The notes beneath the pieces are model-generated. The model saw nothing but the letters and a program-made list of their open reading frames with translations. It did no database searches and had not been told where the DNA came from. The position numbers were made by a program, and so were the translations under genes. A stretch of 64,000 nucleotides of DNA from Stratiformator vulcanicus (GTDB taxonomy: Bacteria > Planctomycetota > Planctomycetia > Planctomycetales > Planctomycetaceae): the NCBI RefSeq assembly GCF_007744515.1, contig NZ_CP036268.1:2147712-2211711 (forward strand), read 5' to 3'. Below are positions 17,893 through 26,518 of this stretch, piece after piece (the stretch's first letter is position 1; each line of letters opens with the position of its first letter).

Positions 17893-18324
17893 TTAACGGT
17901 CGACAATCAGCGGATCGGCGCCACGACGAGACCGCAGCCAATTCAAGGTGCGAAGGACTCGTGGGATCGAAACGAGCCGACGCTCTGCCGCCCGTTTTCC
18001 GGGGAAGTCGACGAGCGTCAGCCCGATGACCAGCGCGACGAGACCTTGCCCCGGTCCGATCAGCATGACGACCGCGAGGCAAAGCACGAGAATGCCGAAC
18101 AGATTCTTGAGAATCCGCAGCAGTAGTAGCCCGTGATGTCCGGCCCGCCAATGGTCCCACGGTGACGTGGCCTCGCGGACAAAATAGTCGGCCGGTAGCG
18201 CGGCGATCACCCACGGAACCGACACCAGCGTACCAATTCCGAGGACAGCGGAAGTGATCACAACGCTCCACACCGTTGCCGGGTGGGCGGTCATCCAATC
18301 CGTGATCTGCTGCCAGACTTCCAC
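17893..18324 (-). CDS. Small integral membrane protein (PGPGW-like)
   Basis: The 143-residue product has three probable membrane segments: VWSVVITSAVLGIGTLVSVP, LKNLFGILVLCLAVVMLI and GLVALVIGLTLVDFP. The loop MLIGPGQG between the second and third resembles the PGPGW motif of a putative transmembrane family. The start codon is GTG at 18324, with no strong ribosome-binding site. The gene converges on the redoxin gene (35-bp gap). Function unknown. Confidence 0.75.
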   Translation of the reverse strand: MEVWQQITDWMTAHPATVWSVVITSAVLGIGTLVSVPWVIAALPADYFVREATSPWDHWRAGHHGLLLLRILKNLFGILVLCLAVVMLIGPGQGLVALVIGLTLVDFPGKRAAERRLVSIPRVLRTLNWLRSRRGADPLIVDR

Positions 18325-18459
18325 AAGCGACAGCTCACCGAGCGATTGGTGTCGGAAGAAATGGAACTGCGACTACTGAGCGAACGTCGTTGAAAGTCGA
18401 ACCAACCGGTTCAGATTACGTTGGTCGAAACCTGGTCGGCTCAAGTCGCGGTCAAAAAT

Positions 18460-18541
18460 TGGGGCTGACAGGAATCGAACCTGCACTCCCGAAGGAACGG
18501 GAACCTAAATCCCGCGCGTCTGCCAGTTCCGCCACAGCCCC
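18460..18541 (-). tRNA. tRNA-Leu (anticodon TAG)
   Basis: On the minus strand the acceptor GGGGCTG pairs with CAGCCCC, followed by discriminator A. The anticodon stem CGGGA/TCCCG encloses the loop TTTAGGT, giving anticodon TAG, which reads CTN leucine codons. A long variable arm (GTTCCTTCGGGAGT region) is as expected for a class II leucine tRNA. The T-arm carries GGTTCGATTCC. CCA is not encoded. Confidence 0.95.
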
Positions 18542-19113
18542 GTGGCCTGTTTGCTCAATGGAATCCTATTCTGGAAGGCGTTTTGACGAAAGCGAGAAGC
18601 TCTGCCGCCGAAAATGTTTCGAATTCGCAACGACGGCGGAACAGGCCCTTTCCGCAAGGTTGACCTCATTAACCTATGTTACCAATGGCTTTACGCGATC
18701 GTTTGCATCGAGCCGTGTTTACGAGAGTCCCCTTACTCTCCGCAGAATCCGCAAATTGCCCCGGAACTGCTTGACTTCCCGGGCTTACCTACATGTAATT
18801 TAGTTGGGTCAAGGCACACGGAACCTTCCTTTGAAATCTCGGGATTACGTGAATCGCCAAAACTGTTAAGACGTGTCAAATCGTGACTTGGTTCGCTTCG
18901 GTTGGTCATCGAATGCGTTCTAACGATTTGCTCAGGTTTTCTGAGCAGGTCACTTCGGAATGACGATTTGTACGGTGTTGGCATCGGTGATTCGCCTGCG
19001 ACTTGGTCGGTCGCGGTTATTTCGTGATTTCGGTCCTGTTTTCGGGGCCACCTTCCACTGGGTCTTCTCCAACGAACGACAAGGCCGTGTCTTGTCGATC
19101 GGGAGAATTGGGT
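18542..19113. other. Intergenic region, nothing recognised
   Basis: The 570 bp between tRNA-Leu and the ketosynthase contain only short overlapping frames in several phases, with no recognised domain and no ribosome-binding site. The frame running into the ketosynthase from 19003 is ordinary upstream sequence. No tRNA or strong hairpin was seen. Confidence 0.5.
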
Positions 19114-20427
19114 ATGTCTGGGTCACATTCTGTAGTCGGGTCAGAGCCGCGGCGCGTCGTCGTCAGCGGGATCGGGGTCGTTTCGCCGATTGGTATCGGC
19201 GTGGACGCGTTCTGGGATAGCCTCGCGGCTGGTCGGTCGGGCATCGGATATCTCTCGGCCTTTGCGACTGAGCACCTGCCGACTCGGCTTGCCGCCGAAG
19301 TGAAAGATTTCGATCCGCTCCGCTTGATCCCCGAGAAGCGCAAATATCTGAAAGTGATGTCGCGAGACGTCCAATTGGGCGTGGCCGCGGCGACGCTGGC
19401 CATGGAAGAGGCGGAACTCGTTAAGGGTGACGTCGATCCCGCGCGTCTGGGCGTCGTCTTTGGTGCCGGTCGGATGTCTCCCGACCCGAGCGGACTGTTC
19501 CGGGCCGTCTCGGCGTGCCGCGCAAATGGTTCTGACGAACTCGACCTGTCACGGTTCGGCAGCGAAGGGCTGGCGGAAATCGAGCCGCTTTGGCTGATCT
19601 CGCAATTGCCGAACATGGCGGCCTGTCACGTCTCCATTGATTACGACGCCCAAGGCCCGAATAACACGATCACCTGTCGCGAAGCCTCTGCTCTGCTTGC
19701 CTTGGAAGAATCCGTCCACGCGATTCGTCGAGGTCGGGCTGATGTCATGATCGTGGGTGGTTGCGGGTCGGCGATTCACCCGGTCGATATCGCTAAACTC
19801 AGCCTCTACGACAGCCTTTCGCGACGAAGCGACGATCCGGCTCATGCCTGTCGCCCGTTCGATTTCGAGCGGGACGGAACGATCGTCGGTGAAAGCGCTG
19901 CGGCGTTTGTCGTTGAAGATTACGAACATGCTCGCGCCCGTGGAGCCGATATCTTCGGCGAAATTCTCGGCGTAGGCTCCGGGTGTGACGGCAAAGGCTT
20001 CGCCAACGGAGCGTCCGGCATGGGATTGGTCCGGGCCATCAATTCGGCCATCCGCCAGGCACAGATTGGACCGAAGGACCTGGGGCATATCAACGCCCAT
20101 GGCAAGAGCACCCAGCGTGATGACCTCGTCGAAGCGCGGGCCTATCACCGCGCGTTGGGCGATTCGGCCGATGTGTTGCCTCTGACCGCTCTGAAGAGCT
20201 ACTTCGGTCACTGTGACTCAGGTAGCGGGGCTGTGGAATTGGCCGGAAGCCTGCTCGCGATGAGGCACGGGGCGCTGCCTCGTACGCTCAACTACGACAC
20301 GCCCGATCCGCGATGCCGACTTAATGTCGTGCATGACGAACCATATCGGTTGCGAACATCCGCCGCATTGACGGCGAATCGGACGTCATCGGGTCAGAGC
20401 GTCGCGGCCGTCGTCCGCGCCGTCTGA
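19114..20427 (+). CDS. Beta-ketoacyl-[ACP] synthase family protein (FabF-like)
   Basis: The ATG at 19114 (MSGSHSVVGSEPRRVVVSGI) has GGGAGA upstream and gives 437 residues, close to FabF. The thiolase-fold triad is present: Cys188 in NNTITCREASAL, His329 in INAHGKSTQRDD and His366 in SYFGHCDSGSGA. GIGVVSPIGIGVDAFW begins the domain. The Cys nucleophile motif TCREAS differs from the usual TACASG, so it may be a divergent ketosynthase rather than the housekeeping enzyme. No acyl carrier protein or other fatty-acid gene is nearby. The substrate cannot be inferred. Confidence 0.88.
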   Translation: MSGSHSVVGSEPRRVVVSGIGVVSPIGIGVDAFWDSLAAGRSGIGYLSAFATEHLPTRLAAEVKDFDPLRLIPEKRKYLKVMSRDVQLGVAAATLAMEEAELVKGDVDPARLGVVFGAGRMSPDPSGLFRAVSACRANGSDELDLSRFGSEGLAEIEPLWLISQLPNMAACHVSIDYDAQGPNNTITCREASALLALEESVHAIRRGRADVMIVGGCGSAIHPVDIAKLSLYDSLSRRSDDPAHACRPFDFERDGTIVGESAAAFVVEDYEHARARGADIFGEILGVGSGCDGKGFANGASGMGLVRAINSAIRQAQIGPKDLGHINAHGKSTQRDDLVEARAYHRALGDSADVLPLTALKSYFGHCDSGSGAVELAGSLLAMRHGALPRTLNYDTPDPRCRLNVVHDEPYRLRTSAALTANRTSSGQSVAAVVRAV

Positions 20428-20774
20428 TCTCGGCAATCCGATTGATCTCGACAGCCGGATCGTTTTCTAACCCTGATACGAATGCTTGCCAGCAAGCTCA
20501 GCGTTCTGCCGAAGGCTAATGAGCCGCGAAGGCGTGCTCTGAGTTGGGCATGTCGAAGGGTCGATTTGGTCGCGATCTGATGAATTGCGATCGACGCCGA
20601 AGTTCAGGCCAGCCAAGATTGCCCAGTTTGCCCGACCGCAACGACCGTCGCGACCGCGGGAATCGTCGGAGTGGTCGCGATCGTTTTGATGATCATGTTT
20701 AATCCATCCGGCCCGACCGTCGATAACACGAATCGCAGTCGGACGGTCGGAGGTTTCCCGTCCGTCGTCACACG
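20428..20774. other. Intergenic region, no supported gene
   Basis: The 347 bp before murC hold a stretch (about 20620-20720) whose plus-strand translation includes a hydrophobic run VATAGIVGVVAIVLMIMF, but no plausible start codon precedes it between the in-frame stops. The minus-strand frame covering the gap has no motif. Probably the murC upstream region or gene remains. Confidence 0.4.
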
Positions 20775-22250
20775 ATGCTTTTATGGAAGACGCCGCCACG
20801 GATGGTGACCGACAATACTCTCCCTGCCCCGATCGATTTCTCAGCCGACAGCCTCTCGAAGCGAGGCGGCGCGGCTCATCTCGTTGGCATTGGTGGCGCC
20901 GGGATGAAATCACTGGCGGAACTACTGGGCGACGCCGGTTGGACGGTCACGGGCTCCGATCTTGATGAGTACACATTGTCGGCGATGCGCGACCGGGGGC
21001 TGCGAGTCTTCGACGGCCATGACGATGCGAATCTGCCGGAATCGCTCGACCTACTGATTCACTCATTCGCCGTCGACGGTTCGAACCCGGAGCGTGAAGC
21101 GGCGGCTCGCAAAGGGATCCCTCAGTTATCATACAGCGAGGCCATCGGGTCGCTGATGCGATCTCGCACCGGGGTGGTTGTCGCGGGAACGCACGGCAAG
21201 AGCACAACGGCCGCAATGACGGCCCTCATCCTGCGGCACGCCGATCTTGATCCCTCTGCGGCAATCGGTGCGGCACTGAAGCATCCAGCCGGACCGCGTC
21301 CCTTGGGATGGTACGGCACCGGTTCGAAGTTCGTCGCTGAAGGCTGCGAGTACGGGTCGAACTTTCTGTCGCTGCATCCGACCTACGCGGCGGTCCTAAA
21401 TGTCGAACATGACCATCCGGACTGCTTCGCGAGTTTTGACGAGGTGCGAAGTGCATTCGCAGCCTTCGTTGCCCAAGTCTCAGCGGACGGTGCGGTCGTC
21501 CTGAACGCAGATGACTCCAATTGTGCCGCGTTGGCCCGCGAGGCGCAGTGCCGCGTTGTCAACATCTCGAATCGGCCTCACAGCGGATTGTGGATGGGCG
21601 ACATTCGACCGACCCCTGAAGGCCAACGGTTCCGGGTGTTTGAAGGCGATCGATTTCTGGGCGAAATCCCGCTGCAAGTCCCCGGTGAGCACAACGCATT
21701 CAATGCACTCGCCGCACTGGCGCTTTCGCTGGAATGTGATGTCCCGTTTGCGACGTCCCGCGAAGCGCTGTGGGGATTTGAAGGATTGTCTCGTCGATTC
21801 GAAGTGCGCGGATCGTGGCGCGGGCGGATCCTTATCGATGACTATGCACATCACCCGACGGCAGTCGCCGCGGCGATCCGGACCGCCCGAGTGATGTATC
21901 CGGAGCGTCGCGTGTGGGCGATCATGGAGCCGCATCAGGTGTCGCGCTTGGATATGTTCTGCGACGACTTCGCGACGGCGCTATCGGCGGCGGACGAGGT
22001 CATCGTCGCGCCGGTTTTTCGAGCTCGCGAGTCGGATTCCGATGCGGCTCTTTCGGCTGAGCGATTGGTGTCGCAAATAAATCGCAGTGGCACAGCGGGG
22101 TGTCTGATCGAGTCGCTTGACCGCATTGTGACGACTTTGGACGATGCTACCGCGCCGGGTGATGTGTTATTGACGCTCGGAGCTGGAACGATCGACCGAG
22201 TGCACGATGCCATTTCCCGACGACTTCGCCGACATCACGTTGCAGGATGA
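20775..22250 (+). CDS. murC: UDP-N-acetylmuramate--L-alanine ligase
   Basis: MurC adds L-Ala to UDP-MurNAc in the cytoplasm, the first step of the peptide stem. The 491 residues include the N-terminal UDP-binding motif HLVGIGGAGMKSLAELLGDA, the ATP-binding GTHGKSTTAAMTAL (from about residue 138), NVEHDHPDCFAS, then ALEGF-type sequence LWGFEGLSRRFEVRG and the C-terminal DDYAHHPTAVAAAI. The start is uncertain: ATG at 20775 or 20802, neither with a good binding site. The 3' end overlaps murB by 44 bp, so the two are translationally linked. Confidence 0.95.
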   Translation: MLLWKTPPRMVTDNTLPAPIDFSADSLSKRGGAAHLVGIGGAGMKSLAELLGDAGWTVTGSDLDEYTLSAMRDRGLRVFDGHDDANLPESLDLLIHSFAVDGSNPEREAAARKGIPQLSYSEAIGSLMRSRTGVVVAGTHGKSTTAAMTALILRHADLDPSAAIGAALKHPAGPRPLGWYGTGSKFVAEGCEYGSNFLSLHPTYAAVLNVEHDHPDCFASFDEVRSAFAAFVAQVSADGAVVLNADDSNCAALAREAQCRVVNISNRPHSGLWMGDIRPTPEGQRFRVFEGDRFLGEIPLQVPGEHNAFNALAALALSLECDVPFATSREALWGFEGLSRRFEVRGSWRGRILIDDYAHHPTAVAAAIRTARVMYPERRVWAIMEPHQVSRLDMFCDDFATALSAADEVIVAPVFRARESDSDAALSAERLVSQINRSGTAGCLIESLDRIVTTLDDATAPGDVLLTLGAGTIDRVHDAISRRLRRHHVAG

Positions 22251-23085
22251 GCCGCTGGCTCCTCACACCTGGCTCAAAGTGGGCGGCCCCGCCCAGTTCT
22301 TTGTCGAGCCGAGGGAGGTTGATGAGTTGCAGCAGATCGTCCGGGCCTGTCACAAGCAGAGCATCCCGGTCCGTTTGCTGGGTGGTGGCTCCAATCTCTT
22401 GATCTCTGACGACGGCGTCAGCGGAGCGGTCATCCGATTGCCGCGTGACAACTTCGGCTCGTTCGAAACGGAAGGGGGCCGAGTCCGTTGCTCGGCCGCG
22501 ATGCCGTTGTCGCACCTGGTCTCTCGGACGGTCAAGCAGGGGCTCGTCGGGCTGGAGGCATTGACCGGCATACCCGGGACGGTCGGCGGGGCACTGCACG
22601 GCAACGTTGGAGGGCGACAGGGTGACATCGGTCGCTTCATCAGACGAGCGACCGTCATGACGATTGCCGGCGAGATATTTACCCGCACGGCCGATGAACT
22701 CCAATTCGGTTATCGCGAAAGCAGCCTTGATGAACTCGTCATTCTCGATGCCGAGTTGGAACTCGGTACCGGCGACCCGGACGAGATCGCCAAGCGGATG
22801 CGAAAAATTTGGATTGCGAAAAAGACATCGCAGCCGTTCGCTTTCCAATCCGCAGGTTGCATCTTCAAGAATCCAAGAGGCAAGAGTGCCGGAGAGCTGA
22901 TCGATCGGGCCGGTCTCAAGGGGACGCGGATCGGCGGAGCGACGATCAGCGACCGTCACGCCAATTTCATCATCACGGACGACGGGGCGACGGCAGACGA
23001 TGTCTCTCGGCTGATTGATTTGGCTCGCTCGAAAGTCGCTGACCAGCTCGGCGTCGAACTCGAAGTTGAAGTCAACCGTTGGTGA
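22207..23085 (+). CDS. murB: UDP-N-acetylenolpyruvoylglucosamine reductase
   Basis: This FAD- and NADPH-dependent enzyme makes UDP-MurNAc, the MurC substrate. The 292 residues show TWLKVGGPAQFFVEP, the FAD-binding GGGSNLLISDDGVSGAVIRL, LEALTGIPGTVGGALHGNVG, FGYRESSLDEL and AFQSAGCIFKNPRGKSAGEL. Cys rather than Ser sits in the GC-FKNP motif where the proton donor is expected, as in many type II enzymes. It overlaps murC by 44 bp and ddl by 4 bp (GTGA). That order, murC-murB-ddl, is part of the classic division/cell-wall cluster. Confidence 0.96.
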   Translation: MPFPDDFADITLQDEPLAPHTWLKVGGPAQFFVEPREVDELQQIVRACHKQSIPVRLLGGGSNLLISDDGVSGAVIRLPRDNFGSFETEGGRVRCSAAMPLSHLVSRTVKQGLVGLEALTGIPGTVGGALHGNVGGRQGDIGRFIRRATVMTIAGEIFTRTADELQFGYRESSLDELVILDAELELGTGDPDEIAKRMRKIWIAKKTSQPFAFQSAGCIFKNPRGKSAGELIDRAGLKGTRIGGATISDRHANFIITDDGATADDVSRLIDLARSKVADQLGVELEVEVNRW

Positions 23086-24065
23086 CGTCGGCGGAAATTA
23101 AACGCCTCGCGCAGATATTGCGGAGTCGTCGCGTCGTCGTGCTTGCCGGCGGTTGCTCAGCCGAACGCGAAATCAGTCTGCTCAGCGGAGCGTCAATCGA
23201 AGTCACTCTGCGTAGAGCGGGAATCGCAGCAGACGTTGTCGATCCCGGGACCGACGAATCCGAAGCGTTTCGAGTAATCGATGAGCTTCGATCAAGCCGC
23301 CCTCTCGTTTTTGTCGCACTGCACGGGGCGTTCGGCGAGGATGGCCGGATTCAACAGCGTCTGGAGCGCAACAAGGTTGCGTTCACCGGGTCGGCTTCGG
23401 ATGCATCGCGGATCGCTTTCGAAAAGTCGCGGCTGAAGACCCGTTGGGTCGCCGAAGGGGTTCGCACCGCACCCTTCGCGGTCATTGGTCACGATTTCGT
23501 AGACCGTCTTGATTTGGATTCAATCTGGCGGCAGTTCGGCGGCAAGGCACTGGTCGTCAAGCCGACCGCTTCGGGATCGAGCCTGGGTGTCGGGCGGGTC
23601 GATCGGTTCAGCGACTTCGCTCCTCGAATTCACGATGCCCTTCGCTTTGGATGCGAAGTAATGGTCGAGCCGTTTCTTGCGGGACCGGAATGGTCCGTCG
23701 GCTTCTACGACTCGGACTGTATCGGCGTGAACCGGATCACCACGGACGAGACGGCTGGCCTATTCGACTATACTCGCAAGTATTCCAGCGTGGCGTCCCC
23801 GTTCGAGCCGATGTCGCCGTCCGCGTCGGGCATTCCCGTGGGACTGATCCCTCTCGCAAAGGATGCAGTCCGCTCGGCGGGAGCGCGGGGGATGTCACGT
23901 GTTGACGTGCGTGAGGATTCGTCCGGGCAAATGTTCGTCTTGGAAATAAACACCGTCCCCGGCTTCTCAGCAAAGAGCCAGTACCCGCGGATGGCTGAAA
24001 CGTCCGGCATTGGTTTCGAGTCGCTCTGCATTCGGGCGCTCGGCGATTGCATACTCGGACATTGA
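23082..24065 (+). CDS. ddl: D-alanine--D-alanine ligase
   Basis: Ddl makes the D-Ala-D-Ala dipeptide for the MurF step. The ATP-grasp protein (327 residues) shows VVVLAGGCSAEREISLLSGA, ALHGAFGEDGRIQQRLE, VKPTASGSSLGVGRVDRF, EPFLAGPEWSVGFYD and LEINTVPGFSAKSQYPRMA. The last motif supplies metal-binding Glu and Asn. I use GTG at 23082, which overlaps the murB stop as GTGA; TTG at 23079 is the alternative. It ends the mur operon: no ftsQ, ftsA or ftsZ follows, in line with the lack of FtsZ in planctomycetes. Confidence 0.95.
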   Translation: MTSAEIKRLAQILRSRRVVVLAGGCSAEREISLLSGASIEVTLRRAGIAADVVDPGTDESEAFRVIDELRSSRPLVFVALHGAFGEDGRIQQRLERNKVAFTGSASDASRIAFEKSRLKTRWVAEGVRTAPFAVIGHDFVDRLDLDSIWRQFGGKALVVKPTASGSSLGVGRVDRFSDFAPRIHDALRFGCEVMVEPFLAGPEWSVGFYDSDCIGVNRITTDETAGLFDYTRKYSSVASPFEPMSPSASGIPVGLIPLAKDAVRSAGARGMSRVDVREDSSGQMFVLEINTVPGFSAKSQYPRMAETSGIGFESLCIRALGDCILGH

Positions 24066-24545
24066 GGCAATTGCCTTGTGCTTTCCGGTAAACGACCGGG
24101 GCGAAGCACCGCTATGTCGCGGCGTGATGCGTCGGCAGCAGCGATTGCCGGCTCCTATGTCGAGCTCAGGCATGAAAACGCTCGCGCCGATCGAGTGTCG
24201 ATCGTTTGCTTGTGGGTCGAAGAGTCTTGGGGTCGGCACTGGCGAAAACGCCTCTCGCGATCGGCCCGAACAAACCGGAACTCCAACCAAAAACGGCAGA
24301 GTTGAAAAGTCGAGCCGCAATACAACCGCTACAACCGGACTAGGTGGAATCACAGGGGGACGAAGGCGCGAAATCAAGCGTTGGGACTTCGGACACCGTT
24401 TGCATCGGACGAAAACAGAGACAGACATGGCCCACATTTTCAGACGGGCCCTCTCGGGTGTTCCTGGTCGAACCAAGAACACAAGTTCCGGGAGTTCCTC
24501 ACGGCCGTTTCGTTCCCGCGAAAAATTCGAGGAGTACACGGAGAG
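24066..24545. other. Intergenic region upstream of the Cys-rich gene
   Basis: The 480-bp gap after ddl has open frames in all phases but none with motifs or a convincing start. It probably contains the promoter and untranslated leader of the Cys-rich protein; an AGGCAATTGCCT palindrome at 24064-24075 sits at the ddl end. Confidence 0.45.
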
Positions 24546-25130
24546 ATGAAGTACCTGACCCTGACTGCTGCGATCGCGCTGTGTTGTGCCGGATTTGGCA
24601 CAGCTGACGCCGGTTTGCTCGACATGTTCAGCAAAGACAAAGGCTGCGGCTACGACTGTGCCCCGGCTTGCGAACCGACTTGCTGTGCTCCCGTTGAGCC
24701 GACCTGCTGTGCTCCTTGTGAGCCGACCTGCTGCGCTCCCTGTGAGCCGACCTGCTGCGCTCCCGTCGAATGCTGCCCCACCGAATGTGGTGGATGCAGC
24801 CTGAAGAAGAAGTTCAGCCTTCCGAACCCTTTCAAGGGTCTTGGCGGAATCTTCAAGAAGAACAAGGGCTGCGGCTGCGACTGTGCGCCTGCTTGTGAGC
24901 CGAGCTGCTGTGCTCCTGTTTGTGAGCCTAGCTGCTGTGCTCCTGCTTGCGAGCCGACCTGCTGCGCTCCTTGTGAGCCGACCTGCTGTGCTCCTTGTGA
25001 GCCGACTTGCTGCGCTCCGGCTGAGCCGACCTGCTGTGCTCCTTGTGAGCCGACCTGCTGTGCTCCCTGTGAGCCGACCTGCTGTGCTCCGGCTGAGCCG
25101 GAATGCTGTGCTCCTTCGGCTTGCCACTGA
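24546..25130 (+). CDS. Secreted cysteine-rich repeat protein (CEPTCCAP repeats)
   Basis: The ATG at 24546, preceded by GGAGAG, gives 194 residues with a clear signal peptide (MKYLTLTAAIALCCAGFGTA, cleavage near ADA-G). A longer upstream frame lacks it. By hand count the mature part has about 46 cysteines, mostly in octapeptide repeats of the type CEPTCCAP. Two halves each start with a KxKGCGxDCAPACEP block and are joined by a basic linker (LKKKFSLPNPFKGLGGIFKK), which indicates internal duplication. The 24-bp DNA unit is repeated in tandem. It is presumably an extracytoplasmic, disulfide-cross-linked structural protein; metal binding is the alternative. No enzyme motif. Confidence 0.85.
   Translation: MKYLTLTAAIALCCAGFGTADAGLLDMFSKDKGCGYDCAPACEPTCCAPVEPTCCAPCEPTCCAPCEPTCCAPVECCPTECGGCSLKKKFSLPNPFKGLGGIFKKNKGCGCDCAPACEPSCCAPVCEPSCCAPACEPTCCAPCEPTCCAPCEPTCCAPAEPTCCAPCEPTCCAPCEPTCCAPAEPECCAPSACH
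24644..25112 (+). repeat. 24-bp tandem repeats encoding CEPTCCAP
   Basis: Units close to TGTGAGCCGACCTGCTGTGC plus TCCT or similar recur in two blocks, about 24658-24770 and 24887-25112, separated by the linker coding sequence. Variation is mainly at synonymous third positions and in a Cys/Val/Ala codon at the repeat start. Such arrays expand and contract by slippage or recombination. Confidence 0.75.
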
Positions 25131-25598
25131 GCCTGCATAGGTCACTGACTGCTGATTGCGTCACGTGATCGGCCAACTAACTCTTGGCCCTTCGCGAACG
25201 AAACCCGTCGGTTCGACCGACACCCGTGGGGCCGTGCCCGGGAAGGTCCCCCTCCCTTCCCGGGCCGGCGCTCCCGGACCGATGCCCGCTCAACGGCGTG
25301 TCACGGTCGGCCACGACGCTACGACGAACTGATCACTTCCCAACGACGCCGGAACCGCAATGGCCCGGCGTCTTTCTTTTTGCGCTCGTCGATGATCGAT
25401 AGCGGCAATGGCCTTGCTTGGCGAAGTCGGAAGCGACTCGCGGCCGGACGATCAGACGCGCGTGACTTTCGACGCGAATGCGTCCATGATGGCCCTCGGG
25501 GCGATTGATCATTTCAAAGTGAGTCCATTGACTGGACGCCATGATAGCTCGACCGGCCGCGATGACCTTGCCGGCTGCTCTCGTGACGGAGTGACTTG
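25131..25598. other. Intergenic region with two hairpins
   Basis: No supported gene in 468 bp. It contains a perfect 11-bp inverted repeat (GCCCGGGAAGG 25236-25246 with CCTTCCCGGGC 25255-25265) without a T run, and the terminator at 25345-25381. A 63-codon plus-strand frame (25408-25599) overlaps the next start but resembles no protein. Confidence 0.5.
25345..25381 (+). terminator. Rho-independent terminator
   Basis: GACGCCGG (25345-25352) pairs with CCGGCGTC (25365-25372), followed by TTTCTTTTTG. It likely ends the transcript of the Cys-rich gene 215 bp upstream. Confidence 0.75.
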
Positions 25599-26303
25599 AT
25601 GAGTGAGACAGGCAGCGCGCTACGGCGGTTGCATCAGATTTTGACAGCAATGCACCGCATTCGGAGCGAGATCGATCGCGGCCCGAGACTCGTTCGCGTT
25701 AAGAAAAAGCTGGCGACGGAGAAAGCGGCTCAGATCGATGAACTCAAGGGCAAACTGACCGACGCTCGCAAGTTTGCCGATCAGAAACAGTTGCAGCTTC
25801 GATCGAACGAGGACAAGATTCTCGCGCTGAAAGGGAAGCTGAACGAGGCTTCGAGCAATCGCGAGTTTGACGCGGTCAAGTCGCAGATGGAGGCCGACCA
25901 AATGGCCAACAGCGTCCTCGAAGACGAGATACTTGAAACTCTCGAGCGGGTTGACCTGCTGGGAGAAAGCATCAGCCGCGTCGAGGGCGAGAAGCAAGAG
26001 GCGGAAGAAGAGGTCAAGAAATTTGAAGCGGAAGTGAAGGCGAAGCAGGGGGACCTGGAGAGCGAGCTGGCCCAATTAGCGCTTGAATTGACCGAGGCGG
26101 AGAAAATCATTCCGGACAAGCTGCGCGTCGACTACCGTCGCTTGATCGAGACGCACGGAGCGACGTCGCTGGCACCGGTCGAAAACAAAGCCTGCACCAC
26201 CTGTTCCACGATGGTTTCGCCGCAAATCGCGATAGATCTCAACGTCGGGAAATTTGTGTTCTGCCGCTCCTGCGGGCGATTGCTTTACAATCCAGAAAGT
26301 TGA
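25599..26303 (+). CDS. C4-type zinc-ribbon coiled-coil protein
   Basis: The 234-residue product is almost entirely coiled coil (about residues 20-180: KKLATEKAAQIDELKGKL, QKQLQLRSNEDKILALKGKL, EGEKQEAEEEVKKFEAEVKA). A C-terminal zinc ribbon follows, with CTTCSTMVSPQIAIDLNVGK and FCRSCGRLLY, so the four ligands are two CxxC pairs. The family (COG1579-like) is widespread and has been linked to nucleic-acid or membrane-associated roles, without an agreed activity. The start is the ATG at 25599; TTG directly before it is the alternative. It is 215 bp upstream of map on the same strand. Confidence 0.88.
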   Translation: MSETGSALRRLHQILTAMHRIRSEIDRGPRLVRVKKKLATEKAAQIDELKGKLTDARKFADQKQLQLRSNEDKILALKGKLNEASSNREFDAVKSQMEADQMANSVLEDEILETLERVDLLGESISRVEGEKQEAEEEVKKFEAEVKAKQGDLESELAQLALELTEAEKIIPDKLRVDYRRLIETHGATSLAPVENKACTTCSTMVSPQIAIDLNVGKFVFCRSCGRLLYNPES

Positions 26304-26518
26304 CGTTGTCTGGCGGCGGGCACGATCCGCTTATGTCAGCGAGTGGGACGACAGGCCCTCTCGCCATTTGGGTTTGCGGAGGCATTTCGACTCTGCGTTC
26401 CCGTCAAACGTGCCGTTCAAATTGGAATGCTTGCAGTTTCCGTCGCCGCGTTGCACCGCCGGGGGACCTGCCTCAGAATAGTCCGAACTCCATTCCGGTC
26501 CGCAGGGATGTACGACTG

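Noticed and set aside
18390-18803. 137-codon frame across tRNA-Leu
   Set aside because: It reads through the tRNA gene on the other strand and has no recognisable protein features.
20579-20804. Stop-to-stop plus-strand frame with a hydrophobic run before murC
   Set aside because: No ATG, GTG or TTG in a sensible place precedes the hydrophobic segment and no ribosome-binding site is present; it could be a remnant but cannot be supported as a gene.
25236-25265. Perfect 11-bp inverted repeat after the Cys-rich gene
   Set aside because: Listed only as a hairpin: no T run follows, so I do not call it a terminator; the downstream hairpin with T run is the better candidate.
25408-25599. 63-codon frame whose stop overlaps the zinc-ribbon gene start
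   Set aside because: The TGATG overlap is tempting, but its translation has no family resemblance, and the opposite strand is equally open.
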